Shown here: positions 29,770-38,958 of the stretch, piece after piece | Position numbering within the stretch: position 1 is the first letter of the stretch | Layout: every line of letters begins with the position of its first letter | Program-made: the position numbers and the translations under genes | Notes under the pieces: generated by a model | Databases searched by the model: none | The model's input: the letters and a program-made list of their open reading frames with translations, nothing else | Told to the model about the DNA's origin: nothing | Origin: Oscillospiraceae bacterium | GTDB lineage: Bacteria; Bacillota; Clostridia; Oscillospirales; Ruminococcaceae | Length of the DNA: 60,588 nt | Direction of reading: 5' to 3' | NCBI GenBank assembly: GCA_017461245.1 | Contig: JAFTYW010000051.1 | Span: 1-60,588 of the forward strand

Positions 29770-31731
29770 ATGGACAAATTTATATTGCACTCAAAATTTG
29801 AGCCTACGGGCGATCAGCCGCAGGCGATAGAAAAATTGGTTGACGGCATAAATAAGGGCTACTCGGGGCAGACGCTCTTAGGCGTTACCGGCTCGGGTAA
29901 GACCTTTACTATGGCGAATATCATTGAAAAAGTAAACCGACCGACCCTTGTTCTCGCCCACAATAAGACCCTCGCGGCGCAACTCTGCTCGGAGTTTAGA
30001 GAGTTTTTCCCCGAAAACGCAGTTGAATATTTTGTTTCCTACTACGACTACTATCAGCCCGAGGCCTATATAGCAAACACCGACACATACATCGAAAAGG
30101 ACAGCTCAATAAACGACGAGATCGAGCGGCTTCGCCATAGCGCGACGGCGGCGCTCTCTGAGAGGCGGGACGTTATAATCGTCGCGTCGGTTTCCTGCAT
30201 CTACACCCTCGGCGACCCCAAGGACTATCAGAACATGGTGGTCTCTCTGCGCGTCGGGATGCAAAAGGAGCGCGACAAACTCCTTTACGAGCTCACAAAC
30301 CTGCAGTACGAGCGAAACGACGTTGCCCCTGTTAGAAATCAGTTCAGAGTCCGTGGCGACGTGGTGGAGATCTTCCCCGCCTACTCGCAGGATAAGGCTA
30401 TACGGGTTGAGTTTTTCGGCGACGAGATCGACAGAATAAGCGAAGTGCACGCCTTAACGGGCGAGTTACTCGGCACAGTTACCCACGCGCCAATCTACCC
30501 CGCCTCGCACTATATCGTTCCCCGTGATAAGCTTTTAAAAGCCATCGGCGAGATAAAAGAGGAGCTTATCGAGAGAATCGCCTATTTTAAATCGCAGGAC
30601 AAGCTTATCGAGGCGCAGAGGATAGAGCAGCGCACAAATTACGACATTGAAATGCTACAGGAAATTGGCTTTTGCAGCGGCATTGAAAACTATTCGCGAA
30701 TGATGTCGGACAGAAAGCCCGGACAGCGCCCATACTGCCTTTTAGACTATTTCCCCGATGACTTTTTGGTGTTCATCGACGAGTCGCACGTGACTATACC
30801 GCAGGTGCGAGCAATGCACGCGGGCGACAGGGCGAGAAAGCAGAGCCTTGTGGACTACGGCTTCCGCCTACCCTCAGCCTTTGACAACCGCCCCTTAAAT
30901 TTTTCTGAGTTTGAAAAGCTCAAAGGGCAGACAGTCTACGTTTCGGCAACCCCCGCCGACTACGAAAAGCAGCACAGCTCACAGACTGCAGAACAAGTCA
31001 TCCGCCCGACAGGACTTTTAGACCCTGTTATCGAGGTAAAGCCCGTCGAAGGACAGATCGACGACCTCATTTCAGAGATAAACCTAAGAATTGAGAAAAA
31101 TGAGAGGGTGCTTGTTACCACCCTCACTAAAAAGATGGCCGAGCATTTAAGCTCGTTCCTTTCGGACGTGGGCATCAAAGTGCGGTATATGCACCACGAC
31201 ATTGACACCATTGAGCGCATGGAGCTTATCCGCTCACTTCGTCTTGGCGAGTACGACGTACTGGTCGGCATAAACCTCTTGCGAGAGGGCCTTGACCTGC
31301 CCGAAGTTTCGCTTATCGCTATTTTAGACGCCGACGCGCAGGGCTTCCTTAGAAGCGAGACCTCGCTCATTCAGATAATCGGCCGAGCCGCAAGAAACAG
31401 CGAGGGCAAGGTCATAATGTATGCCGACGAGGTCACCCCCGCGATGCAGGCTGCAATAGAGGAAACTGAGCGCCGCCGCGCCATTCAAGAGGCCTACAAC
31501 AAAGAGCACGGCATTGTTCCCAAGACCATCAAAAAGGATGTTCGCGATGTGCTTGAGATAAGCGGCGGCAAGGAAAAGAACGTCGTCGACGGCAAGCAGA
31601 TGTCAAGAATCGAAAAGGAGCAGCTTATAAAGAAGCTTTCCGCCGAGATGAAAAAAGCAGCGAGCCTCTTAGAATTCGAGCAAGCGGCATACCTGCGTGA
31701 CAGAATTGCACAGCTGCGTGGACAAAAATAA
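29770..31731 (+). CDS. uvrB: Excinuclease ABC subunit B
   Basis: 653 aa, full length. Helicase-like damage-verification subunit of nucleotide excision repair. Walker [11 protein letters not shown], beta-hairpin region [25 protein letters not shown] Walker B, the motif V/VI region [14 protein letters not shown] and IGRAARN, and a C-terminal UVR domain ([13 protein letters not shown]) for UvrC contact. AAAGGAGAC precedes the ATG. uvrA is not next to it in this window. A terminator follows. Confidence 0.98.
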   Translation: MDKFILHSKFEPTGDQPQAIEKLVDGINKGYSGQTLLGVTGSGKTFTMANIIEKVNRPTLVLAHNKTLAAQLCSEFREFFPENAVEYFVSYYDYYQPEAYIANTDTYIEKDSSINDEIERLRHSATAALSERRDVIIVASVSCIYTLGDPKDYQNMVVSLRVGMQKERDKLLYELTNLQYERNDVAPVRNQFRVRGDVVEIFPAYSQDKAIRVEFFGDEIDRISEVHALTGELLGTVTHAPIYPASHYIVPRDKLLKAIGEIKEELIERIAYFKSQDKLIEAQRIEQRTNYDIEMLQEIGFCSGIENYSRMMSDRKPGQRPYCLLDYFPDDFLVFIDESHVTIPQVRAMHAGDRARKQSLVDYGFRLPSAFDNRPLNFSEFEKLKGQTVYVSATPADYEKQHSSQTAEQVIRPTGLLDPVIEVKPVEGQIDDLISEINLRIEKNERVLVTTLTKKMAEHLSSFLSDVGIKVRYMHHDIDTIERMELIRSLRLGEYDVLVGINLLREGLDLPEVSLIAILDADAQGFLRSETSLIQIIGRAARNSEGKVIMYADEVTPAMQAAIEETERRRAIQEAYNKEHGIVPKTIKKDVRDVLEISGGKEKNVVDGKQMSRIEKEQLIKKLSAEMKKAASLLEFEQAAYLRDRIAQLRGQK

Positions 31732-31763
31732 AAAGGTCAAGGGATAAACCCTTGACCTTTTTT
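31731..31763. terminator. Bidirectional terminator after uvrB
   Basis: AAAAGGTCAAGGG/CCCTTGACCTTTTTT, symmetric stem between convergent genes. Confidence 0.92.
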
Positions 31764-32011
31764 CATCCAAAATCGTGTCTGTCGCCGCCGTCGCTTCCCA
31801 TATCCTCATAGATACATATTATCTTTTCAATTCTCATAAAACATTCTTTGTCACTTAAATTTTCATCCTCTAAAACTGCTTTGATTTTCTTTAATGTTCT
31901 ATAACATTCAAGCTTTACAATCTCGTTTGGCGAGGTCTTTAGGTTTGGAAATGTTATCTGCATTTCCTCGTTATATAATGCATTAAGTAAAATCTGCTTG
32001 TATAGTTCCAT
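31763..32011 (-). CDS. Small acidic protein of unknown function
   Basis: 82 aa, MELYKQILLNALYNEEMQIT onward, probably helical with a Gly/Asp-rich tail. GGGGG lies 5 nt before the ATG. It is divergent from a small XRE regulator, and a perfect inverted repeat lies between them. No family recognised. Confidence 0.65.
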   Translation of the reverse strand: MELYKQILLNALYNEEMQITFPNLKTSPNEIVKLECYRTLKKIKAVLEDENLSDKECFMRIEKIICIYEDMGSDGGDRHDFG

Positions 32012-32063
32012 AATATCCCCCTAAAATTTTGTTATGAGGATTATATCCCCTTAATAACTTAGA

Positions 32064-32105
32064 TTATAACCCCCATAATATAAATTATCAATATGGGGGT
32101 TATAA
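32064..32105. promoter_or_regulatory. Perfect 14-bp inverted repeat, candidate operator
   Basis: TTATAACCCCCATA (32064-32077) and TATGGGGGTTATAA (32092-32105) with a 14-nt spacer. The right half contains the GGGGG ribosome binding site of the XRE gene. ATTATATCCCC near 32040 resembles a third half-site. Confidence 0.65.
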
Positions 32106-32107
32106 AT

Positions 32108-32308
32108 ATGATTATTTTTGATAAATTATGGGTTACTATGAAAAACAAGGGCGTTTCAACATATCAGCTGAGAGAAAAATGCGGCATTGACAGCAAAACA
32201 ATTCGCCGCCTTAAAGCAAACGATAATATTGAAACAAAAACATTAAACAAGCTTTGCTCTGTTCTTGATTGCAGGCTTGAGGATATCGCCGAATTTATAG
32301 CAGATTAA
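32108..32308 (+). CDS. Small XRE-family regulator (YozG-like)
   Basis: 66 aa single HTH: MKNKGVSTYQLREKCGIDSK then TIRRLKANDNIETKTLNKLC and LEDIAEFI, the pattern of YozG/Cro-type mini-regulators. ATG 32108 is used; the earlier ATG at 32093 lies inside the inverted repeat and before the RBS. Likely autoregulated through the overlapping palindrome. Confidence 0.85.
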   Translation: MIIFDKLWVTMKNKGVSTYQLREKCGIDSKTIRRLKANDNIETKTLNKLCSVLDCRLEDIAEFIAD

Positions 32309-32311
32309 AAA

Positions 32312-32392
32312 GTAGGGGCGGGTTTCCACGCCCGCCCGAGAACTTTTATAATTTTCGGGAGGGCGCAGAGGCCCTCCCCTACAATTGTTAAC
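32312..32392. repeat. Palindromic intergenic repeat pair
   Basis: GTAGGGGCGGGTTTCCACGC...CCGCCC followed by CGGGAGGGCGCAGAGGCCCTCCCCTAC. Family with GTAGGGGC...CCCTAC ends. Confidence 0.75.
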
Positions 32393-32402
32393 ATAAACCA
32401 AA

Positions 32403-32441
32403 AAAAGCAGGAGCCTTGAGGGCTCCTGCTTTTTATTTTGT
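32403..32441 (-). terminator. Terminator of the E1/E3/E2 operon
   Basis: AAAAGCAGGAGCC/GGCTCCTGCTTTTT stem with T run on the minus strand after the E1 stop. Confidence 0.92.
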
Positions 32442-32451
32442 ATAAGCTAAA

Positions 32452-34206
32452 TTATACGCCCATTTTGGCCTTTCTCAGCTGCTCAACGGGTGTGCAGTTG
32501 GTTGTGGGCTTGTAATCCTTAAGAGGCATGATCTTTTCGTTGATAGCGTCAAGGATCCACTCTTTCTGGGGGAAGAAGTACTTATCGAACTCGAACGGAG
32601 GTGTGATCCAGTTCTGAGCGCCGACAACAACGGGAGGTGCATCGAGGTAATCGAATGCAAGCTCGGTGATATTTCTTGCAACGTCGTTAAGGAAGCTGCC
32701 GCGTACGCAAGCGTCAGAAGCGAGAACGACCTTACCGGTCTTCTTGACAGACTCTAAGATCTTATCGTAGTTTAAGGGGCAGATACTGTGGAGGTTGATA
32801 ACCTCTGCAGAAATGCCATACTTCTCCTCGAGCTCTTTTACTGCGTCCATAGCGCGATAAAGGGTTGCGCCGATGGTGAGAATGGTGATGTCGTTGCCCT
32901 GCTTTACGAGGTTGGTATCGCCAATCTCGATCTCGTAGCTCTCCTTGGGAACGCCGCCCTCGTGGAACTGCTCGCCGATATCGTAAAGTCTCTGGCTTTC
33001 AAAGAATACAACGGGGTCTGTACCGTTAAGTGCAGAAGCCATAAGTCCCTTTGCCTCCCAAGGTGTTGCGGGGAAGCAGACCTTAAGTCCGGGGATGTGT
33101 GCGGTAAGCGAGGTCCAGTCCTGAGAGTGCTGTGCGCCGTACTTAGAACCGACGGATACACGGAGAACAACCGGCATTTTGAGGATGCCTGCGCTCATCG
33201 ACTGCCATTTTGCGAGCTGGTTGAAGATCTCGTCGCCAGCGCAGCCGATAAAGTCAGCATACATAAGCTCAACAATAACACGGCCGCCGCTCATGGCGTA
33301 GCCAACTGCCGAGCCAACGATTGCCGACTCTGCGATGGGTGAGTTAAAGAGTCTTGAATAAGGGAGAACCTCGGTAAGTCCGCGGTAAACGGCGAATGCG
33401 CCGCCCCAGTCACGAACGTCCTCACCGTAAGAAATGAGGGTGGGGTCCTCATAATATTTGTCTACGATTGCCTCAAAGAGAGCATCTCTGTAGTTAAAGG
33501 TCTTAAGCTTGGAAACGGGCTTGCCATCCTTGAATGCGAATCTCTCTTTACCTGCGTTCTGGATAACTCTGGGGCACTCTTCCTTAGGCATAAGGACTTC
33601 GGGCTCTCTGTCATCCATCTTAGCAACCTTCTCGTTCGAGAACATAAGGCGCTCAACAACAGCGGGATCCTTATCAAAGTCGATGTAGGGAGAAATCTCG
33701 GCATCGGAAGCGAGCTTGCAGATCTTGGTCATAACGTCGCTGGTCTCTTTGAGAATGTTCTCGTAATCCTCGTCCTTACCTACACCTGCGGCAACAAGGT
33801 CCTCACGGAACTTGATAACGGGGTCGATTGCCTTCCAGGCGTCGATCTCCTCTTTGGTTCTGTAGGAGCTGGAGTCAGAGGGCGAGTGGCCTGCTACACG
33901 ATATGTAACAACGTCGAGGAAGCAGGGGCCGTCTCCGTTTAAGAGGATCTCCTTCTTTCTCTTCATAGCGTCGATAACAGCAAGAGGATTATAACCGTCA
34001 ACACGCTCAGCGTGAAGCTGTGTGGGAGATACACCTGCGCCGATTCTGGCGAGCATATTGTAACCCATGGTTTCGCCTCGGGTCTGTCCGCCCATACCGT
34101 AGTCGTTGTTGAAGCAGTTAAAGAGAATGGGCATACCGCCTCTCTTGCTCTCCTCCCAAAGCTGACGGAACTGGTCCATAGATGCAAAGGTCATAGCCTC
34201 CCACAT
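32452..34206 (-). pseudogene. 2-oxoacid dehydrogenase E1 alpha-beta fusion, 3-prime part after frameshift
   Basis: 584-codon frame holding the rest of the alpha domain (MWEAMTFASMDQFRQLWEES, HSPSDSSSYR) and the whole beta domain (from ~residue 238: NYRDALFEAIVDKYYEDPTL, GEDVRDWGGAFAVYRGL, NSPIAESAIVGSAVGYAM, YGAQHSQDW). The apparent start at 34206 has no RBS. The reading frame really continues from the upstream ORF: adding one base in the A4 run at 34256-34259 restores KKGIVVANVGDGALARGP, including the thiamine-binding GDG. Intact, the enzyme would be ~822 aa. Could be a sequencing or assembly error. Confidence 0.85.
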
Positions 34207-34919
34207 AGGACCACGGGCAAGCGCACCGTCGCCAACGTTGGCAACAACGATACCCTTTTGTAGTTGACCTTTTTATAAAGTGCAGCACCCGTTGCGATGG
34301 TTCCCGAGCCGCCAACGATAGCGTTGTTGGGATAGATACCGAAGGGCTGGAAGAATGCGTGCATCGAGCCGCCGAGACCCATATGGAAGCCGTTTTCACG
34401 GGCAAATATCTCGGTCAGAGCACCGTAGAGGATAAAGTCGCGAGCGAGGTCCTTAACGTTGTCGCTCTTGCATTTTTCTTCGACGGTCTTAAGGAGCTTT
34501 CCGCCGAGGAAGTTTTTCATAATGTCCATAAGCTCAGCATCGTCAAGCTTGTGGATGCAGGACAGAGCCTTTGCTAAGATCTCACTGTGGCTTCTGTGGG
34601 AGCCGAAGATGAAATCGTCCTTATCAAGAATGTAAGCCTGGCCTACGGCAGAAGCCTCCTGGCCGATGGAAAGGTGAGCAGGGCCGGGATAGGTGTGCTC
34701 AATGCCGTTGTAGGCACCTTGAATTTTGATGAGGTTTATCATTGTCTCGAACTCACGGAGGATGGTGATGTCACGGTAAATTCTCTTTAAATCATCGTCA
34801 GAGAAATTTTTTCTTTCCTCTTTGATGGTTTTGTTGTAGACGTTGACATCCATATCCTGAAATTCGATCTTACCCGCTTTTCTCAGTTCAACGGGATCAA
34901 CAAATTGGGACTTTGGCAT
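34191..34919 (-). pseudogene. 2-oxoacid dehydrogenase E1 alpha-beta fusion, 5-prime part before frameshift
   Basis: 242 codons giving the start of the E1 alpha domain (MPKSQFVDPVELRKAG, THLS-like PGPAHLSIGQEA, GSHRSHSEILAKAL, GGSMHAFF, GGSGTIATGAALY). It then runs out of frame at NYKRVSLL and stops at 34191. E1 decarboxylates a 2-oxoacid (pyruvate or a related acid) with thiamine diphosphate and passes the acyl group to lipoyl-E2. It lies 33 nt after the E3 gene in an E2-E3-E1 operon; the alpha-beta fusion is seen in some Clostridia-type complexes. Confidence 0.85.
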
Positions 34920-34952
34920 AGTTTTTCTCTCCTTTTATTTAAATGTTAAAAT

Positions 34953-36320
34953 TTACAGCTGAAAAAGTGCTTCCCTGATAATCTCGCAAACTGTGGGATG
35001 CGGGAAAACAAACTCTTTAAGGTCTTTTACTCTGTACTCGCTCTCGACCATCATAGCCGCTCCGTAGATAATTTCCGAAGCGTAGCTACCGATTAAGTGA
35101 ACGCCGAGAAGTCTATCGTACTTGTTGTCAACAATGAGCTTGCAGATGCCGTCGCCGCCCTCGTTTTCAGCAACAAAGCGGCCGCTGAATTTCATCGAGA
35201 TGGTGGAAACTCTGAAGTCAAGGCCCTTTGCCTTGGCGCTGTCCTCAGTTTCACCGACCGAGCCGACCTCGGGAGTTGTGTAGATAACCGAGGGGATGGC
35301 GTTGTAGCGCATCTTATCCTTGATGCCGAGAATGTGATTTACTGCAACCTCAGACTCTCTGTAAGCGGTGTGGGCAAGCATTATCTTGCCGTTTACGTCA
35401 CCCGTTGCATAAACGCCTGCAACGTTTGTTCTTAAGTTTTCGTCGGTTATAATGTTGCCTCTCTCGGTGTAAACGCCGATGGTCTCAAGGCCGATATCTT
35501 GTGTAAACGCTCTTCTGCCGATTGCGATAAGAACTTTGTCTGCCTCAACGCTTTTAGCCTCGCCGTTTTCGGTGTAGACGACCTTGCCGTCAGCAATTTC
35601 GGTTACAGAACAGCCGAGCCTAAAGTCAACACCCTTTTTCTGATATTCTTTTAAGAGGAAGGTGGAAATCTCGCTATCGGTGGGTCCTGCAATCTTGTTA
35701 AGAGCCTCAACGACTGTTACCTTGGAGCCGACCGAGTTAAAATACGAAGCCATCTCTAAACCGATAACGCCGCCGCCGATAACGACGAGCTTTTCGGGGA
35801 TCTCTCTAAGGTCGAGAATCTCTCTGTTGGTCATTGCAAAGCCGCTCTCCAAGCTCTCCTTAGCTCCCTTAATGGGAGGAACAAAGGCGGTGGAGCCTGT
35901 TGCAATGATGAGCTTGTCGGCAGCATATTCGGTGCCGTCTACCTCAATTTTAAAGCCCTCGTCGCATTTGCCGCAGATCTTACCGTTTCCGCTTAAAACG
36001 GTTACGTGGTTTGCCTTCATCTGCATTCCGACGCCGCCAACCAGCTGTTTTACAACTCTGTTTTTGCGGTCAACAACTTTATTCTGGTCGATCTTAACGT
36101 TTTCTGCAGTTACGCCATAAGCCTCGCCGTGCAGAGCGTGCTCGTAAATTTTAGCAGAGTTTAAAAAGGTTTTGGAAGGAACGCAGCCCTCGTTTAAGCA
36201 AACGCCGCCAAGTGCCCTTTTTTCAACAACTGCGGTCTTAAGTCCCGCGTGGCCTGCTCTTTCTGCCGCAAGATATCCTGCGGGGCCGCCGCCGAGAACG
36301 ATCAAATCAAATTTATCCAT
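34953..36320 (-). CDS. lpdA: Dihydrolipoyl dehydrogenase (E3)
   Basis: 455-aa FAD/NAD disulfide oxidoreductase that reoxidises dihydrolipoyl-E2. FAD fold FDLIVLGGGPAGYLAAERAG, redox disulfide GGVCLNEGCVPSKT, NAD fold VVIGGGVIGLEMASYFNSVG, second FAD motif GVYATGDVNGK, and the C-terminal HPTVCEII with the catalytic His-Glu region (FPHPTVCE). No lipoyl domain is fused to it. Lies between E2 (13-nt gap) and E1. Confidence 0.96.
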   Translation of the reverse strand: MDKFDLIVLGGGPAGYLAAERAGHAGLKTAVVEKRALGGVCLNEGCVPSKTFLNSAKIYEHALHGEAYGVTAENVKIDQNKVVDRKNRVVKQLVGGVGMQMKANHVTVLSGNGKICGKCDEGFKIEVDGTEYAADKLIIATGSTAFVPPIKGAKESLESGFAMTNREILDLREIPEKLVVIGGGVIGLEMASYFNSVGSKVTVVEALNKIAGPTDSEISTFLLKEYQKKGVDFRLGCSVTEIADGKVVYTENGEAKSVEADKVLIAIGRRAFTQDIGLETIGVYTERGNIITDENLRTNVAGVYATGDVNGKIMLAHTAYRESEVAVNHILGIKDKMRYNAIPSVIYTTPEVGSVGETEDSAKAKGLDFRVSTISMKFSGRFVAENEGGDGICKLIVDNKYDRLLGVHLIGSYASEIIYGAAMMVESEYRVKDLKEFVFPHPTVCEIIREALFQL

Positions 36321-36332
36321 TTTTACGCCCCC

Positions 36333-37667
36333 TTATTTCGCAAGCAGAAGGCGGAAGCTTTCGAGATTCTTGCAAAGGTCTTTTACAAAGCGTGCGGCGG
36401 GTGCGCCGTCGGTTGCTCTGTGGTCAAAGGTGAGGGAAAGTCCCATTGCCTTGTAGACCTCGAAGTCCTCTCCGTCCTCCTTGACTCTTGTCATAAGAGT
36501 TCCTACTCCAAGAATACCTGTCTGGGGAGGATTGATAACGGGGGTAAAGCTCTCAATGCCCATAGCTCCAAGATTGCTTACAGTAAAGGTTGCGCCGGAA
36601 AGCAGGTCGGGAGAAATAGTTCCCTCCTGAGCCATCTTTGCAAGCTCCTTAGCCTCTTTTGAAATCTGAGCGAGAGATTTAAGGTCAGCGTAGCGGATGG
36701 TGGGAACCATAAGGCCTCTCGGGGTGTCAACTGCTACACCGAGGTGTACGTGCTTAAATCTTCTCATAACCTCTCCGTCAATGAGGTGAGCGTTTAAGTC
36801 GGGGTGGGCAAGGAGCGTTCTTGAAACTGCAAAGAGGACGATATCGTTAAGGGTGATGTTAGGCATACCCATAGCCTCGCCGCCCTTTTTGAGCTGAGCT
36901 CTGTACTCGAGAACCTCAGAAGCATCAAATGCGCTGTTTAAGGTAAGCTGAGCCATACCGTTAAGAGATGCCATCATAGACTTAGCAATGGTCTTGCGGA
37001 TGCCGCTGAACTTGGTATCCTCATACTCAGCCTCGTCTGCAGCTGCAGATACGGGGGAGACGGGCTTAGCCATAAGGTCGCCTATTCCAACTCTGCCGCC
37101 GAGAGCGCTGCCGCCCTCTACGTTTGCATCCTTTGTCATAGCCTCGCTGTAAGCCGCCGCTGTGGTTGCCTTGCCCGATGCGATAAGATCACGGATGTCC
37201 TTTTCGACAACTCTGCCGTAAGGGCCGCTGCCTGCTGCCAGACGAATATCAACGTTTTCCTTTTCAGCAAGGGCTCTTGCGCGGGGAGAAATTTTTATCT
37301 CACCGTCATTAACCTTAACTTCGACGGGAGTCTCGGCTTTCACCTCAGCCTTTACTTCTTTTACTTCCTCGGTCGACTCATCGGCGGGTGCCTCTTCTCC
37401 TGCGGGACGCAGGGCCGATACATCCTCGCCTGCTGTGCCTACTGCACAGACGTTAACGAGAACGGGGACATCGTCTCCATCATTATAGAAAATTTCGAGA
37501 ATTTCACCCTCTGCGGTACTCTCGCAGTCAAAGGTGGATTTGTCGGTTTCGTAGCCAAAGAGCGCATCTCCAACCGAAACCTTGTCGCCGACTTTTTTAT
37601 ACCACTGTGTTATGATACAACTTTCGACGGTTATGCCCTGTTTGGGCATAAGTACTCCTTCTGCCAT
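36333..37667 (-). CDS. Dihydrolipoamide acyltransferase (E2)
   Basis: 444 aa. One N-terminal lipoyl domain with lipoylated Lys in GYETDKSTFDCE, an acidic Ala/Pro/Glu linker (~80-120), a peripheral E1/E3-binding domain (KISPRARALAEKENVDIRLA ... GPYGRVVEKDI), and the catalytic core ending in LTFDHRATDGAPAARF with the HxxxDG active site. It transfers the acyl group to CoA. The acyl specificity (acetyl or branched) cannot be settled by eye. Starts 18 nt after the zinc dehydrogenase. Confidence 0.95.
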   Translation of the reverse strand: MAEGVLMPKQGITVESCIITQWYKKVGDKVSVGDALFGYETDKSTFDCESTAEGEILEIFYNDGDDVPVLVNVCAVGTAGEDVSALRPAGEEAPADESTEEVKEVKAEVKAETPVEVKVNDGEIKISPRARALAEKENVDIRLAAGSGPYGRVVEKDIRDLIASGKATTAAAYSEAMTKDANVEGGSALGGRVGIGDLMAKPVSPVSAAADEAEYEDTKFSGIRKTIAKSMMASLNGMAQLTLNSAFDASEVLEYRAQLKKGGEAMGMPNITLNDIVLFAVSRTLLAHPDLNAHLIDGEVMRRFKHVHLGVAVDTPRGLMVPTIRYADLKSLAQISKEAKELAKMAQEGTISPDLLSGATFTVSNLGAMGIESFTPVINPPQTGILGVGTLMTRVKEDGEDFEVYKAMGLSLTFDHRATDGAPAARFVKDLCKNLESFRLLLAK

Positions 37668-37685
37668 TTGTGTTTCCTCCTATAT

Positions 37686-38945
37686 TTATATTTTCTTAGC
37701 GTTTTCAAGTAAGTAAGCCTCAGCCTCGGCGCTCCAAAGACCGTTTGTTTTCTCAACGATCTTTGCAAGCTCGGCAAATAAAGGCTCGGTCTTGCCCTTT
37801 TCCTCAAAATCAGCGATAGCGGTAAGGGGCAGGTCTAAATGTGTATAAATAAGCTTCTTTCCGCCTGGGATCTGGGGAAGATTTAAGGTTGCATACTCTA
37901 CTGCGTTAAGGCCGCCGATGTGTGTTACCAGCGCCGCCGCAGTAAGTCTGCCCTCAGACATCATCTTAAGGCTTTCTCTCATATCGTCTGTATTGCCGCC
38001 GCTTGTTCCGATAAGGTGGGTGGCATCATAATGAACGTCATAGAAATTAAACTTTGCCTTAAAGTCGGGCGTGGTCGGGCCCGAGAAGAAGTTTAAGCAT
38101 CCGTCGTGTCCCAGAACATCATCAGCCTGCTCGATGAGAGCGGGAACGGGGGCAAAAACAACAACGTCGTCAAAGCCGGTACCACCCGAAAGTTCCATAA
38201 GCTCTTTAACGGGGTCCTCGCAAGCACCTGTATTAAGATATGTAAGCTTAATGCCGTTTTTGGCGGCTTCCTCTACTGTGAAGATGCCTGCGGCTCTGTC
38301 AAGCCTTTCTTGATTTATATCGGTTACGACCATAACCGAGGGCTTTCTGTCAGCGTGGATAGCGTAGTCTATCGCGGCAAGCCCCATAGGGCCGACAGAT
38401 GCGAGCAGGGCAAGCTTTCCGCCCTCTACAATACCCATCTTGTGCTCGTAAACTCCCGCAGTTGTGTGGAAGTTTGCGTGATAAGCGCCGATTACGCAGG
38501 AGGAGGGCTCAGAGAGCGCTCCGCAGAAATAACCATCGCCATCGTAGCTTAAAAGACAGTCGTTTTCCATAACCTCGGCGGGAAGAATAATGTATGTAGC
38601 ATCGCCGCCGCAATGTTTATAGGAATATCCGGGAGCGTCATATCCGTTGTTGGGGATAGCGGGCTGGATTGTAGCCTTTTGACCAACCGAATATTTGTCT
38701 TTCCACTTTTCACCGACCTCTACGATCTCGCCGCAGAACTCGTGTCCGATCATTACGGGATTTTCCGCAACATCGTTGGGAACCCTCTTGTGCTTTGCTC
38801 CCTGAATTGCCGCCTTATATGACGACATACAGATGCTGTCGGCAACGACCTTCATAAGAATCTCATCGCTTTTAATGGCGGGAAGTTCAAACTCTTCAAG
38901 TCGCAGATCGTTTTCGCCGTAAAGTCTTACTGCTTTTGTTTTCAT
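37686..38945 (-). CDS. Zinc-binding dehydrogenase, L-sorbose-1-phosphate reductase-like
   Basis: 419-aa medium-chain dehydrogenase. GroES-like domain with SICMSSYKAA (zinc Cys region, CMSS instead of the common CGTD), GHEFCGEIVEVG, then a Rossmann domain LALLASVGPMGLAAIDYAIH. Length and CMSSYK resemble SorE/YdjL-type sugar-phosphate dehydrogenases, but this is from memory and the substrate is unverified. It sits between PPi-phosphofructokinase and E2 in a DeoR-led operon, pointing to a hexitol or ketose phosphate. Confidence 0.82.
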   Translation of the reverse strand: MKTKAVRLYGENDLRLEEFELPAIKSDEILMKVVADSICMSSYKAAIQGAKHKRVPNDVAENPVMIGHEFCGEIVEVGEKWKDKYSVGQKATIQPAIPNNGYDAPGYSYKHCGGDATYIILPAEVMENDCLLSYDGDGYFCGALSEPSSCVIGAYHANFHTTAGVYEHKMGIVEGGKLALLASVGPMGLAAIDYAIHADRKPSVMVVTDINQERLDRAAGIFTVEEAAKNGIKLTYLNTGACEDPVKELMELSGGTGFDDVVVFAPVPALIEQADDVLGHDGCLNFFSGPTTPDFKAKFNFYDVHYDATHLIGTSGGNTDDMRESLKMMSEGRLTAAALVTHIGGLNAVEYATLNLPQIPGGKKLIYTHLDLPLTAIADFEEKGKTEPLFAELAKIVEKTNGLWSAEAEAYLLENAKKI

Positions 38946-38958
38946 TTATCTCTCTCCT

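Noticed and set aside
34250-34262. Programmed -1 frameshift in the E1 gene
   Set aside because: The site reads TAC AAA AGG, which does not fit the X-XXY-YYZ slippery pattern, and no downstream stimulating structure stood out; a base loss in a homopolymer is simpler.
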